Assembly (NCBI RefSeq): GCF_001277255.1
Contig: NZ_CP012264.1
Coordinates: 558,001 to 622,000, forward strand
DNA: 64,000 bases
Origin: Cronobacter condimenti 1330
Lineage (GTDB): Bacteria > Pseudomonadota > Gammaproteobacteria > Enterobacterales > Enterobacteriaceae
Direction of reading: 5' to 3'
The translations under genes and the position numbers were made by a program. Positions 17,927 to 27,254 of this stretch are shown in pieces (the first letter of the stretch is position 1; the number at the start of each line of letters is the position of its first letter). Below the pieces are notes generated by a model. That model worked only from the letters and a program-made list of their open reading frames with translations. It was not told the DNA's origin and ran no database searches.

Positions 17927-18334
17927 ATGAACGAGAATATTTATATGGGGCCTTCCTTAACAGAAGTTATCGCTTTCATACGTGAGTTTTCAGGTTGTCG
18001 TCGTGAAGCGATCGATGAAAACACGCGTCTGGAAAAGGATCTCCATATTACCGGTGATGACGGTGTGGAGCTTCTTGAAGAAGCAGAAAAAGTGTTCTGC
18101 GTGAGTTTCGAGACACCTGATGAAGATTTCAGAACGCTATTCTCCCTTAGTGATAATGAATACCTTTTTAACAGCGAAGGTTTAGGCTTAATAGATATAG
18201 GTTATTTCTGGCGTTGGCTTCACGGGCGGCCTCAACCCGTGGTCTGCGATCTTTCTGTAGGTAAATTACATCAGGTATTGGTTAAACTACGTCGTGAAAA
18301 CCAGGAGAAGCATCCCCCAGCGCCGACAGAGTAA
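17927..18334 (+). CDS. DUF1493 family protein
   Basis: This 135-residue protein resembles the DUF1493 family, small acyl-carrier-like proteins of unknown role found in enterobacteria. The N-terminal part (VIAFIREFSGCRREAIDENTRLEKDLHITGDDGVELLEEAEKVF) has the helix-loop-helix layout of that family, with acidic residues where a carrier protein has DS. The attachment serine is absent, so a carrier function is doubtful. The ATG at 17927 is chosen; 17945 is an alternative. GC is lower than in backbone neighbours, so it may be accessory DNA. Confidence 0.7.
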   Translation: MNENIYMGPSLTEVIAFIREFSGCRREAIDENTRLEKDLHITGDDGVELLEEAEKVFCVSFETPDEDFRTLFSLSDNEYLFNSEGLGLIDIGYFWRWLHGRPQPVVCDLSVGKLHQVLVKLRRENQEKHPPAPTE

Positions 18335-18420
18335 TCTTTTTATATGCTGTAAAGAGATTCTTTCTGTCGGTTTTTTTCCTGAAGGGGATGTTCAGGTTGG
18401 CATTATCTTATTGAAAAAAA

Positions 18421-18840
18421 TTAACAGGTTTCATAATCCAGATAATAAAAATCAGCAGGCTTTTCAGGGTTTATTCTGATCCTGATAGGCGTGCCGGGGA
18501 CAAATTTTTCTCTGTCAGTCACCCAAAATATCACACCTCGCTTTGACGTGATCTTCTTACCGTCATAAGCGTATTCCAGAGATAACACTGCGACTAAATG
18601 ATTATTGATGCGCTGATATTGATCGTAAGTGACTTCAGTCATTATCGCATCAACGTCAACGCCATTCTCTTTAATGTATGCGTCATATATATTACGTTCT
18701 CTGATACCACTGATGACATAAATGACAAAGCACAACATTACTAGTGGAATAATCCAGGCTAGCTTAGGCATTATGTAAGAGAGAAACTCCAAGATCATGT
18801 ACGGCGAATCCTTCATTTTTATAAAAAACCGAGCCATCAT
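18421..18840 (-). CDS. Small membrane protein with periplasmic or cytoplasmic beta domain
   Basis: A 139-residue protein with one strong membrane segment near residues 24-46 (IMPKLAWIIPLVMLCFVIYVIS) and a C-terminal domain of short strands ending in RIRINPEKPADFYYLDY. That layout resembles DUF3592-type proteins, but I am not certain. The ATG at 18840 is supported by AGGAGAAGTGAT. It converges on the DUF1493 gene, and the two could be a functional pair. No function can be assigned. Confidence 0.6.
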   Translation of the reverse strand: MMARFFIKMKDSPYMILEFLSYIMPKLAWIIPLVMLCFVIYVISGIRERNIYDAYIKENGVDVDAIMTEVTYDQYQRINNHLVAVLSLEYAYDGKKITSKRGVIFWVTDREKFVPGTPIRIRINPEKPADFYYLDYETC

Positions 18841-19369
18841 ATCACTTCTCCTAAAACGCTGTACAATATTGTGATATACAAAACGTTTTTATTCAGTGAT
18901 GGCAGGGATTCAAGTTTGGGATTAATAGTTACTGTTACTAAAGAACAGTATCAAGACTATGAGGATACGTTTTTAGCAATTCACATGTACATAATACCCT
19001 CTCTAAATTATAAATAACGGAAACCAGTTTTTTGTATTCTTCACTATTGATAATAACCTTGATGATGTTGTGATAGCACAGCATCTGCGCTTAATAATTG
19101 TCAATATCTCACTTTTTTAAAATGGTTTAAGTGGCGCATCTTACTTTATACGGCGTGAACACGCTGGTTTTGACATGGAGCAGGTTACGTCATTTTGATC
19201 GTTGCTTCGACCGGGCGGTGACAGCGCTAATGTAGATGTGAGGGGCTTTTCCGAAGTGCATCACGCCACCGCAGTCGTTTTGTAGTATGTACAAGGAGCA
19301 ATAAGGAAGAAAAGACGATACGCTATGCTGAAATTTTCAGCACTCGACAGGTCGCTGCAAGAGCGCTGC
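18841..19369. other. AT-rich intergenic stretch before leuX
   Basis: About 530 bases without a credible gene. A short frame at 18916-19017 could be the tail of a lost gene. The base composition suggests decayed accessory DNA left of the tRNA. Confidence 0.4.
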
Positions 19370-19397
19370 TTGCATGACGGCACCTAAAAGGTATAAT
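19370..19397 (+). promoter_or_regulatory. Promoter of leuX
   Basis: TTGCAT at 19370-19375 and TATAAT at 19392-19397 are 16 bases apart, and the tRNA begins 27 bases after the -10 hexamer. This is a good sigma-70 promoter. Confidence 0.75.
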
Positions 19398-19423
19398 CCC
19401 AACGTTTTCCGCATCCCTTCCGT

Positions 19424-19508
19424 GCCGGAGTGGCGAAATCGGTAGACGCAGTTGATTCAAAATCAACCGTAGAAATACGTGCCGGTTCGAGTCCGGCCTT
19501 CGGCACCA
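19424..19508 (+). tRNA. leuX: tRNA-Leu, anticodon CAA
   Basis: An 85-nt class II tRNA with acceptor arms GCCGGAG and CTTCGGC (one G-U pair), an anticodon stem-loop TTGATTCAAAATCAA carrying CAA, a long variable arm, the T-loop GGTTCGAGTCC and an encoded CCA end at 19506-19508. It corresponds to E. coli leuX, a well-known integration hotspot. The adjacent island leaves the tRNA intact because the attachment repeat restores its 3' end. Confidence 0.97.
19485..19501 (+). repeat. attL core in the leuX T-arm and acceptor
   Basis: The 17-base sequence GTTCGAGTCCGGCCTTC is identical to 42105-42121 and lies in the tRNA T-arm and acceptor region, the usual target of P4-type integrases. Confidence 0.88.
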
Positions 19509-19630
19509 TATAAAGCTTTTTTCAAGTCTACTAACGTCTACTTTAGTCCATAAAAACAGTAAGTTAAGCAGATTTCTGACTTTTCTTAGTCTGTCCACGT
19601 CTACTCAATTCCTTGAACATATACCAACTG

Positions 19631-19652
19631 ATGATGGTATAACTGATGGTAT
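19631..19652 (+). promoter_or_regulatory. Candidate integrase arm sites, left end
   Basis: ATGATGGTAT (19631-19640) and CTGATGGTAT (19643-19652) are spaced 12 bases start to start. The same two decamers recur in opposite order, with the same spacing, near the right attachment site (42030-42051). They are probably integrase or AlpA binding sites. Confidence 0.6.
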
Positions 19653-19697
19653 TCCCGGTTCGATTGATTTTGGTACCAACACTGGAGGTATCAACTG

Positions 19698-20948
19698 ATG
19701 GCTCTCACCGATATCAAAGTTAGGACTACCAAGCCCTCCGACAAACCTTTCAAACTCACAGATGGGCAGGGTATGCACCTGCTGATCAACCCCAATGGTT
19801 CAAAATACTGGCGACTCCAATACCGTTTCGATGGCAAACAGAAAGTTTTAGCATTGGGTGTTTATCCAATGGTCTCTCTTGGTGAAGCTCGCAGGAAACG
19901 AGATGAGGCCAAAAAGTTGGTATCTGATGGTATCGACCCTTCTGAGAAGAAAAAAGCAGATAAGATTGAGCAAAGCGAAGCCCTAACATTCGAAGCTGTT
20001 GCAAGGGACTGGCATACTGCCTGTAAAAGGAAATGGTCAGATTCCCATAGTGAGAGAGTTCTAAAAAGCATGGAAGATGGTCTCTTTACTGCAATCGGTA
20101 AAAGAAAAATATCCGAGCTTAATACCAGAGATCTTCTTGCACCTATCAAGGCTGTTGAAGCTTCCGGGCGATTGGAAGTTGCTTCCCGCCTACAGCAAAG
20201 AACAACGGCTGTGATGCGATATGCTGTACAGAATGGGCTGATAGATTACAACCCTGCTCAGGAAATGGCAGGAGCTATTGCTGTAGCCAAAAGAACCCAC
20301 AGGCCAGCTTTGCCATTCGAACGATTCTCTGAACTTTTAGAACGAATTGATAACTTCAAAGGTAGAAAACTCACGAAGTTAGCTGTGAAGCTTACATTAC
20401 TCATTTTCATTCGTTCCAGTGAACTCAGATTCGCAAGATGGTCGGAGATCGACTTTGAAAATGCGATGTGGACTATCCCTGGAGAACGCGAGCCATTGCC
20501 AGGGGTCAAACATTCGCACCGTGGTTCGAAAATGCGAACTCCACATCTTGTTCCTTTGAGTTGTCAGGCATTGGCTGTGCTGACGGAAATCAAAGAGATC
20601 AGTGGTGACCATGAACTCGTGTTTATTGGTGATCATAATTTCCGCAAACCTATGAGCGAGAATACAGTTAATAAAGCTTTGCGAGCTATGGGCTACGACA
20701 CTACTGTTGAAGTCTGTGGACATGGATTCAGGGCTATGGCTTGTAGTGCTTTAATTGAATCCGGTTTGTGGTCGAAAGATGCTGTTGAACGGCAAATGAG
20801 CCATCAGGAGCGTAACTCAGTTCGTGCTGCGTACATACATAAAGCAGAGCACCTTGATGAGAGAAAGCTTATGTTGCAGTGGTGGGCCGATTACCTTGAC
20901 CTTCTTAGAATACGACAAGTTTCACCATTTGATTTTAAAAATATTTAA
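19698..20948 (+). CDS. P4-type tyrosine integrase of the island
   Basis: This 416-residue tyrosine recombinase has the N-terminal DUF4102 arm-binding domain (MALTDIKVRTTKPSDKPFKLTDG onward, about 1-90) and a catalytic domain with R244 in SSELR, H342xxR345 in GHGFR, H369 in MSHQ and the nucleophile Y379 in AAYIHKAEHL. It would integrate and excise the island at leuX. It lies 190 bases from the tRNA and points into the island, as is usual for P4-family elements. The ATG at 19698 follows GGAGGTATCAACTG. Confidence 0.95.
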   Translation: MALTDIKVRTTKPSDKPFKLTDGQGMHLLINPNGSKYWRLQYRFDGKQKVLALGVYPMVSLGEARRKRDEAKKLVSDGIDPSEKKKADKIEQSEALTFEAVARDWHTACKRKWSDSHSERVLKSMEDGLFTAIGKRKISELNTRDLLAPIKAVEASGRLEVASRLQQRTTAVMRYAVQNGLIDYNPAQEMAGAIAVAKRTHRPALPFERFSELLERIDNFKGRKLTKLAVKLTLLIFIRSSELRFARWSEIDFENAMWTIPGEREPLPGVKHSHRGSKMRTPHLVPLSCQALAVLTEIKEISGDHELVFIGDHNFRKPMSENTVNKALRAMGYDTTVEVCGHGFRAMACSALIESGLWSKDAVERQMSHQERNSVRAAYIHKAEHLDERKLMLQWWADYLDLLRIRQVSPFDFKNI

Positions 20949-21059
20949 CTATGAATAAGTAGTTAATTAATCGCTCTCCCTTATCAATCTTGTTAAGGGA
21001 GAATTAATTCAAATAAGCAGTGTTAACTCATTCATGCTTTGAAACCTGTGGAGGGATTA

Positions 21060-21872
21060 ATGAAAGTAGTAAGCCCTTATGAAGAATTAAAAAGCTGGTT
21101 TAGTCTCGAAAACTATGAGCAGTTAAAATCACTTACAATCAAAGAACTGTATACGGAGCTTGCCTTTAGAGAAGCGATTTTCGACAGTGTAAATTTTGGA
21201 TGGGAAGATGATAATCAAAATTTAAGGTCTATCCTTGAAGGTAATCCTATTTTAAGCAGACAAGATAATAATAATCATGGTCATTTTGACAAGGGCCAAA
21301 GACATGTTGCGCAGGTTAGCTTTGGTGATATAAAAAAATTAGAGAACAAGTTAATAATGTTTAGCATGGATTTTTTTGAAGAAAATGGCGAATTCAAAAA
21401 AGAGTTGAAAAAGAAACCAATAACAAAAACTATGAGAGACTTTTTTCTTAACCAAAATAGCAGCAAGATGTATGTTTCATTTGATTTAGGAATGTCCAGC
21501 GATGAAGAAATTATAACAGCTTTACAAACGATGCTACCCATTCTCAGGAAAGAATATGAAATTGAGCCAGTAAAAACAGAAAAAATTGGACTGGCAAAAA
21601 TAAGAAAACTTGTCGATTACAATATTATCCCAATGATTGATCTATTGATTTGGGCAAAATTTAAAAAAGTAAAAATCTCAAATATGGTCTTGTCTCGTGT
21701 CTTGTATCCCGACTTTACAAGTGAGATCAGAGGAGAAGATCACATTAAAGATACAGACAGGCCAGTTGCAGAGAAGTCATTGAATGGAGAAACAACCCGT
21801 AGTCTCGAATATTTTATCAGCAAAAACAGCCATCTCGTCAACATACCGATTTCTGAACTCGGCTCTTTCTAG
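21060..21872 (+). CDS. Island protein, possibly DUF6387 family
   Basis: A 270-residue protein of unknown function. It begins KVVSPYEELKSWFSLENYEQLKSLTIKELYTELAFRE and has a conserved-looking C-terminal section IPMIDLLIWAKFKKVKISNMVLSRVLYPD. Proteins of this type (I believe DUF6387) are found beside integrase and alpA in enterobacterial islands. I chose the ATG at 21060 because GGAGGGA lies at ideal spacing; a TTG 21 bases upstream is less likely. No catalytic motif or membrane segment is evident. Confidence 0.7.
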   Translation: MKVVSPYEELKSWFSLENYEQLKSLTIKELYTELAFREAIFDSVNFGWEDDNQNLRSILEGNPILSRQDNNNHGHFDKGQRHVAQVSFGDIKKLENKLIMFSMDFFEENGEFKKELKKKPITKTMRDFFLNQNSSKMYVSFDLGMSSDEEIITALQTMLPILRKEYEIEPVKTEKIGLAKIRKLVDYNIIPMIDLLIWAKFKKVKISNMVLSRVLYPDFTSEIRGEDHIKDTDRPVAEKSLNGETTRSLEYFISKNSHLVNIPISELGSF

Positions 21873-22038
21873 TTGTAAATCATCATGTTAATTGTCAAGG
21901 GGAGGGCGTAAATATTTTTCTTCCCCGGAATTTCCTTTCATTCTTCCCTCATCTAACTTTTCAGTTATCAGCATTCCCTTCATAGATACAAATCTGTGTG
22001 GCTAATATCTCCGTAACGGAAACGGAGGAGACAGCCAA

Positions 22039-22254
22039 ATGAATACAACCGATACAACCAATCATAGCTTAATTCGTTTACCAGAAGTCTTGAAACGAAC
22101 TGGTTTCGGCAAGGCCTGGATCTATCGTCTGATCAGTGAAGGTCGGTTTCCGGCACCAGTGAAGATCGGGGTTCGTGCCGTTGCTTTCGTCGAAAGTGAG
22201 ATTGATGCCTGGATTCAGTCTGTTATCGAAACAAGTCGAAATAATGTTGCTTAG
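22039..22254 (+). CDS. AlpA-family transcriptional regulator
   Basis: A 71-residue winged-helix DNA-binding protein of the AlpA/excisionase type. The signature LIRLPEVLKRTGFGKAWIYRLISEGRFPAPVKIG spans residues 11-44 and is followed by a short C-terminal helix. AlpA proteins of P4-like elements activate integrase expression or act in excision. The ATG at 22039 follows GGAGGAGACAGCCAA. The downstream 22275 gene is 20 bases away and probably co-transcribed. Confidence 0.92.
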   Translation: MNTTDTTNHSLIRLPEVLKRTGFGKAWIYRLISEGRFPAPVKIGVRAVAFVESEIDAWIQSVIETSRNNVA

Positions 22255-22274
22255 TTAATTTAGGGAGACATGTT

Positions 22275-22574
22275 ATGAATATCGAAGAATTTGTGAGTGA
22301 AGATAACCATATGTGCAATTTATGCGGAGATCTTTTTTATAAGATCTTTGACCAAGAAGTGATTTATGACTTACCCAATAACGAGTTTAATAAAGAAATT
22401 ATTTACTGGCTCAGTCAGTACCTTGTAGGAAATTTGAGAGAACCTTTAGACTCAATCTCTGAGCTTAATGCTTCCAAACAGATATATGTTTACGAGACTT
22501 GGTTTTCTCTAATTAAATGTCCTGATGAAATGAAACTCTTAGCGAAGCGGATAATTTTATATCTATTGGACTAA
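22275..22574 (+). CDS. Small unknown island protein
   Basis: A 99-residue acidic protein, MNIEEFVSEDNHMCNLCGDLFYKIFDQEV onward. CNLC could be half of a metal site, but no second pair is present. The start has AGGGAGACATGTT upstream. I do not recognise a family. It directly follows alpA. Confidence 0.55.
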   Translation: MNIEEFVSEDNHMCNLCGDLFYKIFDQEVIYDLPNNEFNKEIIYWLSQYLVGNLREPLDSISELNASKQIYVYETWFSLIKCPDEMKLLAKRIILYLLD

Positions 22575-22590
22575 GAGCTTTTTATGAAAA

Positions 22591-22858
22591 TGTAAAGTTT
22601 GGCTGCATAATTTATCTTAAAACTTTACAGAATAACTTACATTATTTTTATGACCGTTTATTAGCAAGGCAGTGAGATAGTTTTCGAAGTATTAAGTGTA
22701 TATAATAATAACTAGATCTACCAGATGATAATTTGACAGGAATAAACATCTATCTCACTGTTTTAATTTAACTAAATGGCTTAATCAATTCAAATAAATT
22801 TGTAAATCTACGAAATGCTTATTATTAATATATTGGAATTATACTTTTTGTAAAGTTT
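22591..22858. repeat. Repeated TGTAAAGTTT decamers before the recombinase operon
   Basis: TGTAAAGTTT occurs at 22591-22600 and 22849-22858, and inverted at 22620-22629, within a very AT-rich 295-base gene-free stretch. The last copy ends 11 bases before the first recombinase start. They could be recombinase or regulator binding sites. Nothing else was recognised in the stretch. Confidence 0.4.
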
Positions 22859-22869
22859 AGGAGGAAAAT

Positions 22870-24072
22870 ATGCGTAGTATTTGTGTGGATTCTTTTATGT
22901 TCGAAAATGGTGAGAGATATTGTCATATCGTAAATAAAAATACTGGTGAACCATTGTATTATCCTAACTTGTATATAACAACACAGGTCAGGAATCGGTC
23001 AGAGTCTATATCAACAATGAAGGTTATTGCCGGTAGCATTTCATTGTTATATCGATTCTTTATGAGGAAAGAGATCAATATTGATGAAAGAATTCAGAAA
23101 AGGATATTTCTGGCTCCTCATGAAATTGAAGATTTGATCGAATTCACTTCATTCAATTTTCGAGATGGCGAGAATGATAATTTTAGAAGTTCAAATGTCA
23201 AAAAACCAACTAAGTACTTTCGGATAACAACCATAGCTAACTATCTGGAATGGCTGTGCAAAATACATCTTTCTCATACAGGACAGAAGGATACTCTCAA
23301 ATATATTTTAGATTTCATTAACAACATAAAACGAAAGAAACCGAGAAATAATGATAAATATAATATGGATATAGAAAAAAGTTTAAATAATGAACAATTG
23401 GATTCTTTGTTTAGCATTCTTGCACCGGGTAGCAAATTAAATCCTTTTTCAGAAAAAGTGCAAAAAAGAAACAATCTAATATTCCTGCTATTACACTGCT
23501 TTGGCCTGAGAGCAGGTGAACTTTTGAATCTGCGAATTGGTGATATAGATTTTGCAGAATCGACAATTGCAATAAGAAGAAGAGCAAATGATAAAACAGA
23601 TCCGCGAGTGTATCAGCCTTTAGTTAAAACTTGTGAGAGGAAATTAATTGCTGATAAAAAGCTCATGTTTGAAATTTCAGATTATATTCTGAATGATCGA
23701 AGAAACATAAAAAATTCTAACAAACATGATTTCCTGTTTATTACTTATAAGGAAGGAAAAACTCAAGGGCAACCTATTTCATTTTCTTCATATCACAAAG
23801 TGGTGAGTGTTGTTCGTCAATCCTCCTCACTTCTAGGGGGATTGACAGGTCACAAACTCAGACATACATGGAATTATGAGTTTTCGAAAGCAATAGACAA
23901 GAATCAGGACATATCCGATGAAAAAGAGCAACAAATCCGTTCTTATCTCATGGGATGGCGACCGGGTTCAGAAACTTCAATGATTTATAATCGCAGGCAT
24001 ATTTATGAGCTATCGAAAAAAACTGCACTTGAACAACAAGAGCAACTATTCAAAGGAGAATTTGATGAATAA
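22870..24072 (+). CDS. Tyrosine recombinase, first of an overlapping recombinase operon
   Basis: A 400-residue tyrosine recombinase. Catalytic-domain landmarks are the first Arg in HCFGLRAGELLNLRIGDI, HxxR as HKLRHTWN, and a C-terminal nucleophile in GSETSMIYNRRHI. The N-terminal 130 residues resemble a core-binding SAM-like domain. It has GGAGGAAAAT upstream and overlaps the next gene by 8 bases. With the next three genes it forms a unit similar to gamma-mobile-trio loci, where a site-specific integrase precedes gmtY, gmtZ and gmtX, and to the tnpABC set of Tn554. Confidence 0.85.
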   Translation: MRSICVDSFMFENGERYCHIVNKNTGEPLYYPNLYITTQVRNRSESISTMKVIAGSISLLYRFFMRKEINIDERIQKRIFLAPHEIEDLIEFTSFNFRDGENDNFRSSNVKKPTKYFRITTIANYLEWLCKIHLSHTGQKDTLKYILDFINNIKRKKPRNNDKYNMDIEKSLNNEQLDSLFSILAPGSKLNPFSEKVQKRNNLIFLLLHCFGLRAGELLNLRIGDIDFAESTIAIRRRANDKTDPRVYQPLVKTCERKLIADKKLMFEISDYILNDRRNIKNSNKHDFLFITYKEGKTQGQPISFSSYHKVVSVVRQSSSLLGGLTGHKLRHTWNYEFSKAIDKNQDISDEKEQQIRSYLMGWRPGSETSMIYNRRHIYELSKKTALEQQEQLFKGEFDE

Positions 24073-25369
24073 TTTAATTAAAAATAAATCTGATAAAATG
24101 TCTTTGCATGAACATAAAATCGTCAGTTCGATTGAAAATAACGGAATCAATCTTACAAACTTAATATATGCTATGAACGAAAATTTGGTTTGTGGGTTTG
24201 TATATACAGTACAATATTATTTTAATAGCAACAGCTATTTGTATGTGAAAAATATTGTTAGAAATATGGAGAGTCTTATCCGTAAACTATCTCCTACTCA
24301 TATTGATGATAAGGTTCTAATTGAATATCAAAATAAGAAATTATCAAAAGCCTCAGCATCATTTCGCGTTTTACGACCATTTTTGATTAAATGGTTTGAG
24401 TTAGGATATCCAGGAATAGATGAAAGTGCGGTAGAACTGTTAAAGCATTTGGACCTAAAAATAAAAAAATCTGGTCAGTCTGTGCTTCAAGATGATCCAA
24501 CAGAGGGACCATTAAATAAAGAAGAACATACTTCTTTGATTAAGGCTATGAATCATGCATATAGAAAAGGTGAACTGTCACTGCCACATTATGCAATATC
24601 ACTATTGATCAGTCTTACAGGTAGAAGACCTCAGCAGTTAGTTATGTTGAAATATAAAGACCTTCTTCAAAAGAACTTAGATAATGGCAAAGTAGAATAT
24701 GTAATTTCAGTGCCACGAGTAAAACAACGGGGTAAAGAACTACGATATCGAGAGCTTGCAATAATATCAGAGGTTGCATCAATTGTTCAATTGCAAGCTA
24801 ATCAATCAGTGAAACTTGTTGAGCAAGCTCTTGGAAAAACTCTTGATGATTATTCTAAACGAGAAGTTCCTATTTTCTTAAATGAGGAAAAACTCTCAGA
24901 TTTATCCATAACAGGTTCAATTCTTCTGGAATATAATAAATTATATGCGAAGCCTACAATTGCTAATGTAGCATTGAAAAGTATTGTTAATAATGGGAAT
25001 GTAATATCCAACCGTACCGGTTCGATACTAAATATTACTCCTCGTAGGCTTCGTTATACAATAGCAACTATGCTGGCTAAGAATGGGCATAATGTTAATA
25101 CTATAGCTGAATTATTGGATCATTCATCTACTTCAAGTGCGGGGATTTATATTAAAAATCATGCTGACAGTGTTGAAAGGATTGATTCCGCTGTTTCAGA
25201 ACAATTGTCATTTGTCGCTGATATTTTTATGAACGGAATCAAATCGAAAAAGAGTAGTCATTTCAAATTTTTTTCTTCAAGTAGATGCCAGAGTCAGAAT
25301 TCAGGATTCCCTTGCAATCAATGTATATTTTTTATTCCGATTGATCGCAGTGAGGTGAATCAACTATGA
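24065..25369 (+). CDS. Tyrosine recombinase, GmtY-like
   Basis: A 434-residue protein with a C-terminal tyrosine-recombinase fold: Arg in SLTGRRPQQLVMLKYKDL, a second box RRLRYTIATMLAKNGHNVNTIAELL in which the usual His of HxxR is Arg, and DHSSTSSAGIYIKNH with the His and Tyr. The C-terminal tail carries CQSQNSGFPCNQC, a possible zinc site. I chose the ATG at 24065 because of AAGGAGAA upstream; an earlier in-frame start lies inside the previous gene. Size and position fit the GmtY recombinase of gamma-mobile-trio systems. The family name is an inference. Confidence 0.75.
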   Translation: MNNLIKNKSDKMSLHEHKIVSSIENNGINLTNLIYAMNENLVCGFVYTVQYYFNSNSYLYVKNIVRNMESLIRKLSPTHIDDKVLIEYQNKKLSKASASFRVLRPFLIKWFELGYPGIDESAVELLKHLDLKIKKSGQSVLQDDPTEGPLNKEEHTSLIKAMNHAYRKGELSLPHYAISLLISLTGRRPQQLVMLKYKDLLQKNLDNGKVEYVISVPRVKQRGKELRYRELAIISEVASIVQLQANQSVKLVEQALGKTLDDYSKREVPIFLNEEKLSDLSITGSILLEYNKLYAKPTIANVALKSIVNNGNVISNRTGSILNITPRRLRYTIATMLAKNGHNVNTIAELLDHSSTSSAGIYIKNHADSVERIDSAVSEQLSFVADIFMNGIKSKKSSHFKFFSSSRCQSQNSGFPCNQCIFFIPIDRSEVNQL

Positions 25370-27240
25370 ATAATATTATTTTGTTCAAATCAAAAAAACA
25401 TATTCTTGTAGAAGAAAATTATAATGAGTTTATAAAATTTTGTCGCTATCAACTGCCCGGACTAACCCAAACTCAGGATTGGGAGCAGTATGCCTGGAAA
25501 GGATATGTAACATTTAGAAAAATAGGGGTTGGAAATAAAGTCTTTGATTCCATTGATGCAATGCACGAAGATTATATCAATTTTGCGAAAGCATATATCA
25601 GATATCAACACTCATTGAAACCATTGAAAAATTATGGGGTTATTATGATGGCCTTGCGATGTCTCGAACAGGCCCTTTTGCAGGTTCAGAACACTGGTCT
25701 CATTTATAATGTTACAGCCGTTGTTTTCGATGAGGCAATGCAGATCGGGAGTAAATATTTTGAAGGTAACGTTTTAGCTAAATGTGGAATACAGCTTGAA
25801 AAAATATCAAAGTTTCTATGTGAACATAATCTTGTGAAGTCAGGATATATCTCATGGAAAAATCATGTAAAACAGAAAGTCAAAAACAATTATCTTCCTG
25901 AGATTGAGGATTATCACCGAAGCGATAAGTTACCAGATGAAGAGGCATTACTCGCTATTGCTGATATTTTTTCACAAAATGATGAGTTACTGAGTCCAAG
26001 GGATAAGTTCACCAGTTCAGTATTTGCACTTCTACTTTGTTGTCCGAGCAGAATCTCTGAAATTTTAGCCTTACCTGCTGATTGTGAGATTACACAAATA
26101 GATGGCAAGGGTATCGAAAGATATGGGTTGAGATTTTATTCGGCAAAAGGGTATGGTCCTAATATCAAATGGATTCCACGGGTTATGATACCAGTTGCAA
26201 AGAAAGCGATTAGAAGATTACTTTCCTTATCACAACATGCAAGAGCACTTGCTCACTGGTGCGAAAAGTACCCGGATAAATTTTACCGACATGAGCTTTG
26301 CCCAACAGTTGATGAAAAAGCTAAATTGACCGTTGTACAAGTTTGCCATGCACTGGGATATCATTTATTTGATCATAAATCATGTGTTTTAAAAATTAAA
26401 AGAACGAGTTTGGATGGTGGGAAAAGCTTCTTAAACCACAATGATTACAACTATTCATTGAGTGATTTGTGGGAAATTATTAGTTCTAATTTTAGCAGAG
26501 ACTTTCCATGGTATGATAAAGAAAAATCCATAAAATTTAGTAATGCTTTATGCTTGCTCAATACTGATCAATTTTCTTTATCAAGAATGACTTCAATTTT
26601 CACATTTTATAAGCCTACTAAAAGTTTCTTTTTCAGTGACATACAAAGAAAAAAAAGCTATGAGATGAATTATAAAAATATATTTTCCCGATATGGATAT
26701 TATGATGATGAAGGTAAACCACTACTTATTCGCTCACACCAGCCACGGCACCTTTTAAACACAATAGCCCATTATGGTGAAATGTCTGAACTGGATATAG
26801 CTAAATGGTCTGGTCGTATCAATGCGAATCAGAACAGAGTTTATAACCATGTGTCGGAAGAAGATATGTTAGATAAAATCAAAGCTATTAAATTGAATAG
26901 GAGTAATTACTGTCAAAGGGAGTCAATACCCACAAATGAATTGACAATTGATTTTGATAACCTTAATCAAGGTGCAATACACTTAACTGAATTTGGTTAC
27001 TGTGTACATAACTATTTAATCAAGCCTTGTGCAAAAATTAATCATCTTATTGAATGTGATAATGAAACACCGGACATTAACTCAGTAGATAGAATTAGAC
27101 TGCAATCTGTCCGAGAGAAAGTAATGCAATTAAAGAGAATAACTCAGATCGCTTATGAAAATGGTGATTATGGTGCAGACAAATGGTTGCAACACCATGA
27201 AAAAAATTTGGAAAGAATTAATAAGCTTTTGAATAATTAA
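25366..27240 (+). CDS. Large tyrosine recombinase, GmtZ/TnpB-like
   Basis: A 624-residue protein overlapping the previous stop by ATGA. The catalytic region shows Arg in LLCCPSRISEILALPADCE, HQPRHLLNTIAHYGEMSELDIAKWSGR containing HxxR, and a nucleophile in NQNRVYNHVSEEDM. The last 100 residues carry C and H residues (GYCVHNYLIKPCAKINHLIECDN) that may bind metal. Its size and third position match GmtZ-type and Tn554 TnpB-type recombinases. It probably acts with its two upstream partners in transposition-like integration. Confidence 0.75.
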   Translation: MNNIILFKSKKHILVEENYNEFIKFCRYQLPGLTQTQDWEQYAWKGYVTFRKIGVGNKVFDSIDAMHEDYINFAKAYIRYQHSLKPLKNYGVIMMALRCLEQALLQVQNTGLIYNVTAVVFDEAMQIGSKYFEGNVLAKCGIQLEKISKFLCEHNLVKSGYISWKNHVKQKVKNNYLPEIEDYHRSDKLPDEEALLAIADIFSQNDELLSPRDKFTSSVFALLLCCPSRISEILALPADCEITQIDGKGIERYGLRFYSAKGYGPNIKWIPRVMIPVAKKAIRRLLSLSQHARALAHWCEKYPDKFYRHELCPTVDEKAKLTVVQVCHALGYHLFDHKSCVLKIKRTSLDGGKSFLNHNDYNYSLSDLWEIISSNFSRDFPWYDKEKSIKFSNALCLLNTDQFSLSRMTSIFTFYKPTKSFFFSDIQRKKSYEMNYKNIFSRYGYYDDEGKPLLIRSHQPRHLLNTIAHYGEMSELDIAKWSGRINANQNRVYNHVSEEDMLDKIKAIKLNRSNYCQRESIPTNELTIDFDNLNQGAIHLTEFGYCVHNYLIKPCAKINHLIECDNETPDINSVDRIRLQSVREKVMQLKRITQIAYENGDYGADKWLQHHEKNLERINKLLNN

Positions 27241-27254
27241 AACAGGAGATACTT

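Noticed and set aside
18916..19017. Short plus-strand frame from TTG, possible C-terminal remnant of a lost gene
   Set aside because: Only 33 codons, no ribosome site and no recognisable family; kept as part of a decayed intergenic stretch.
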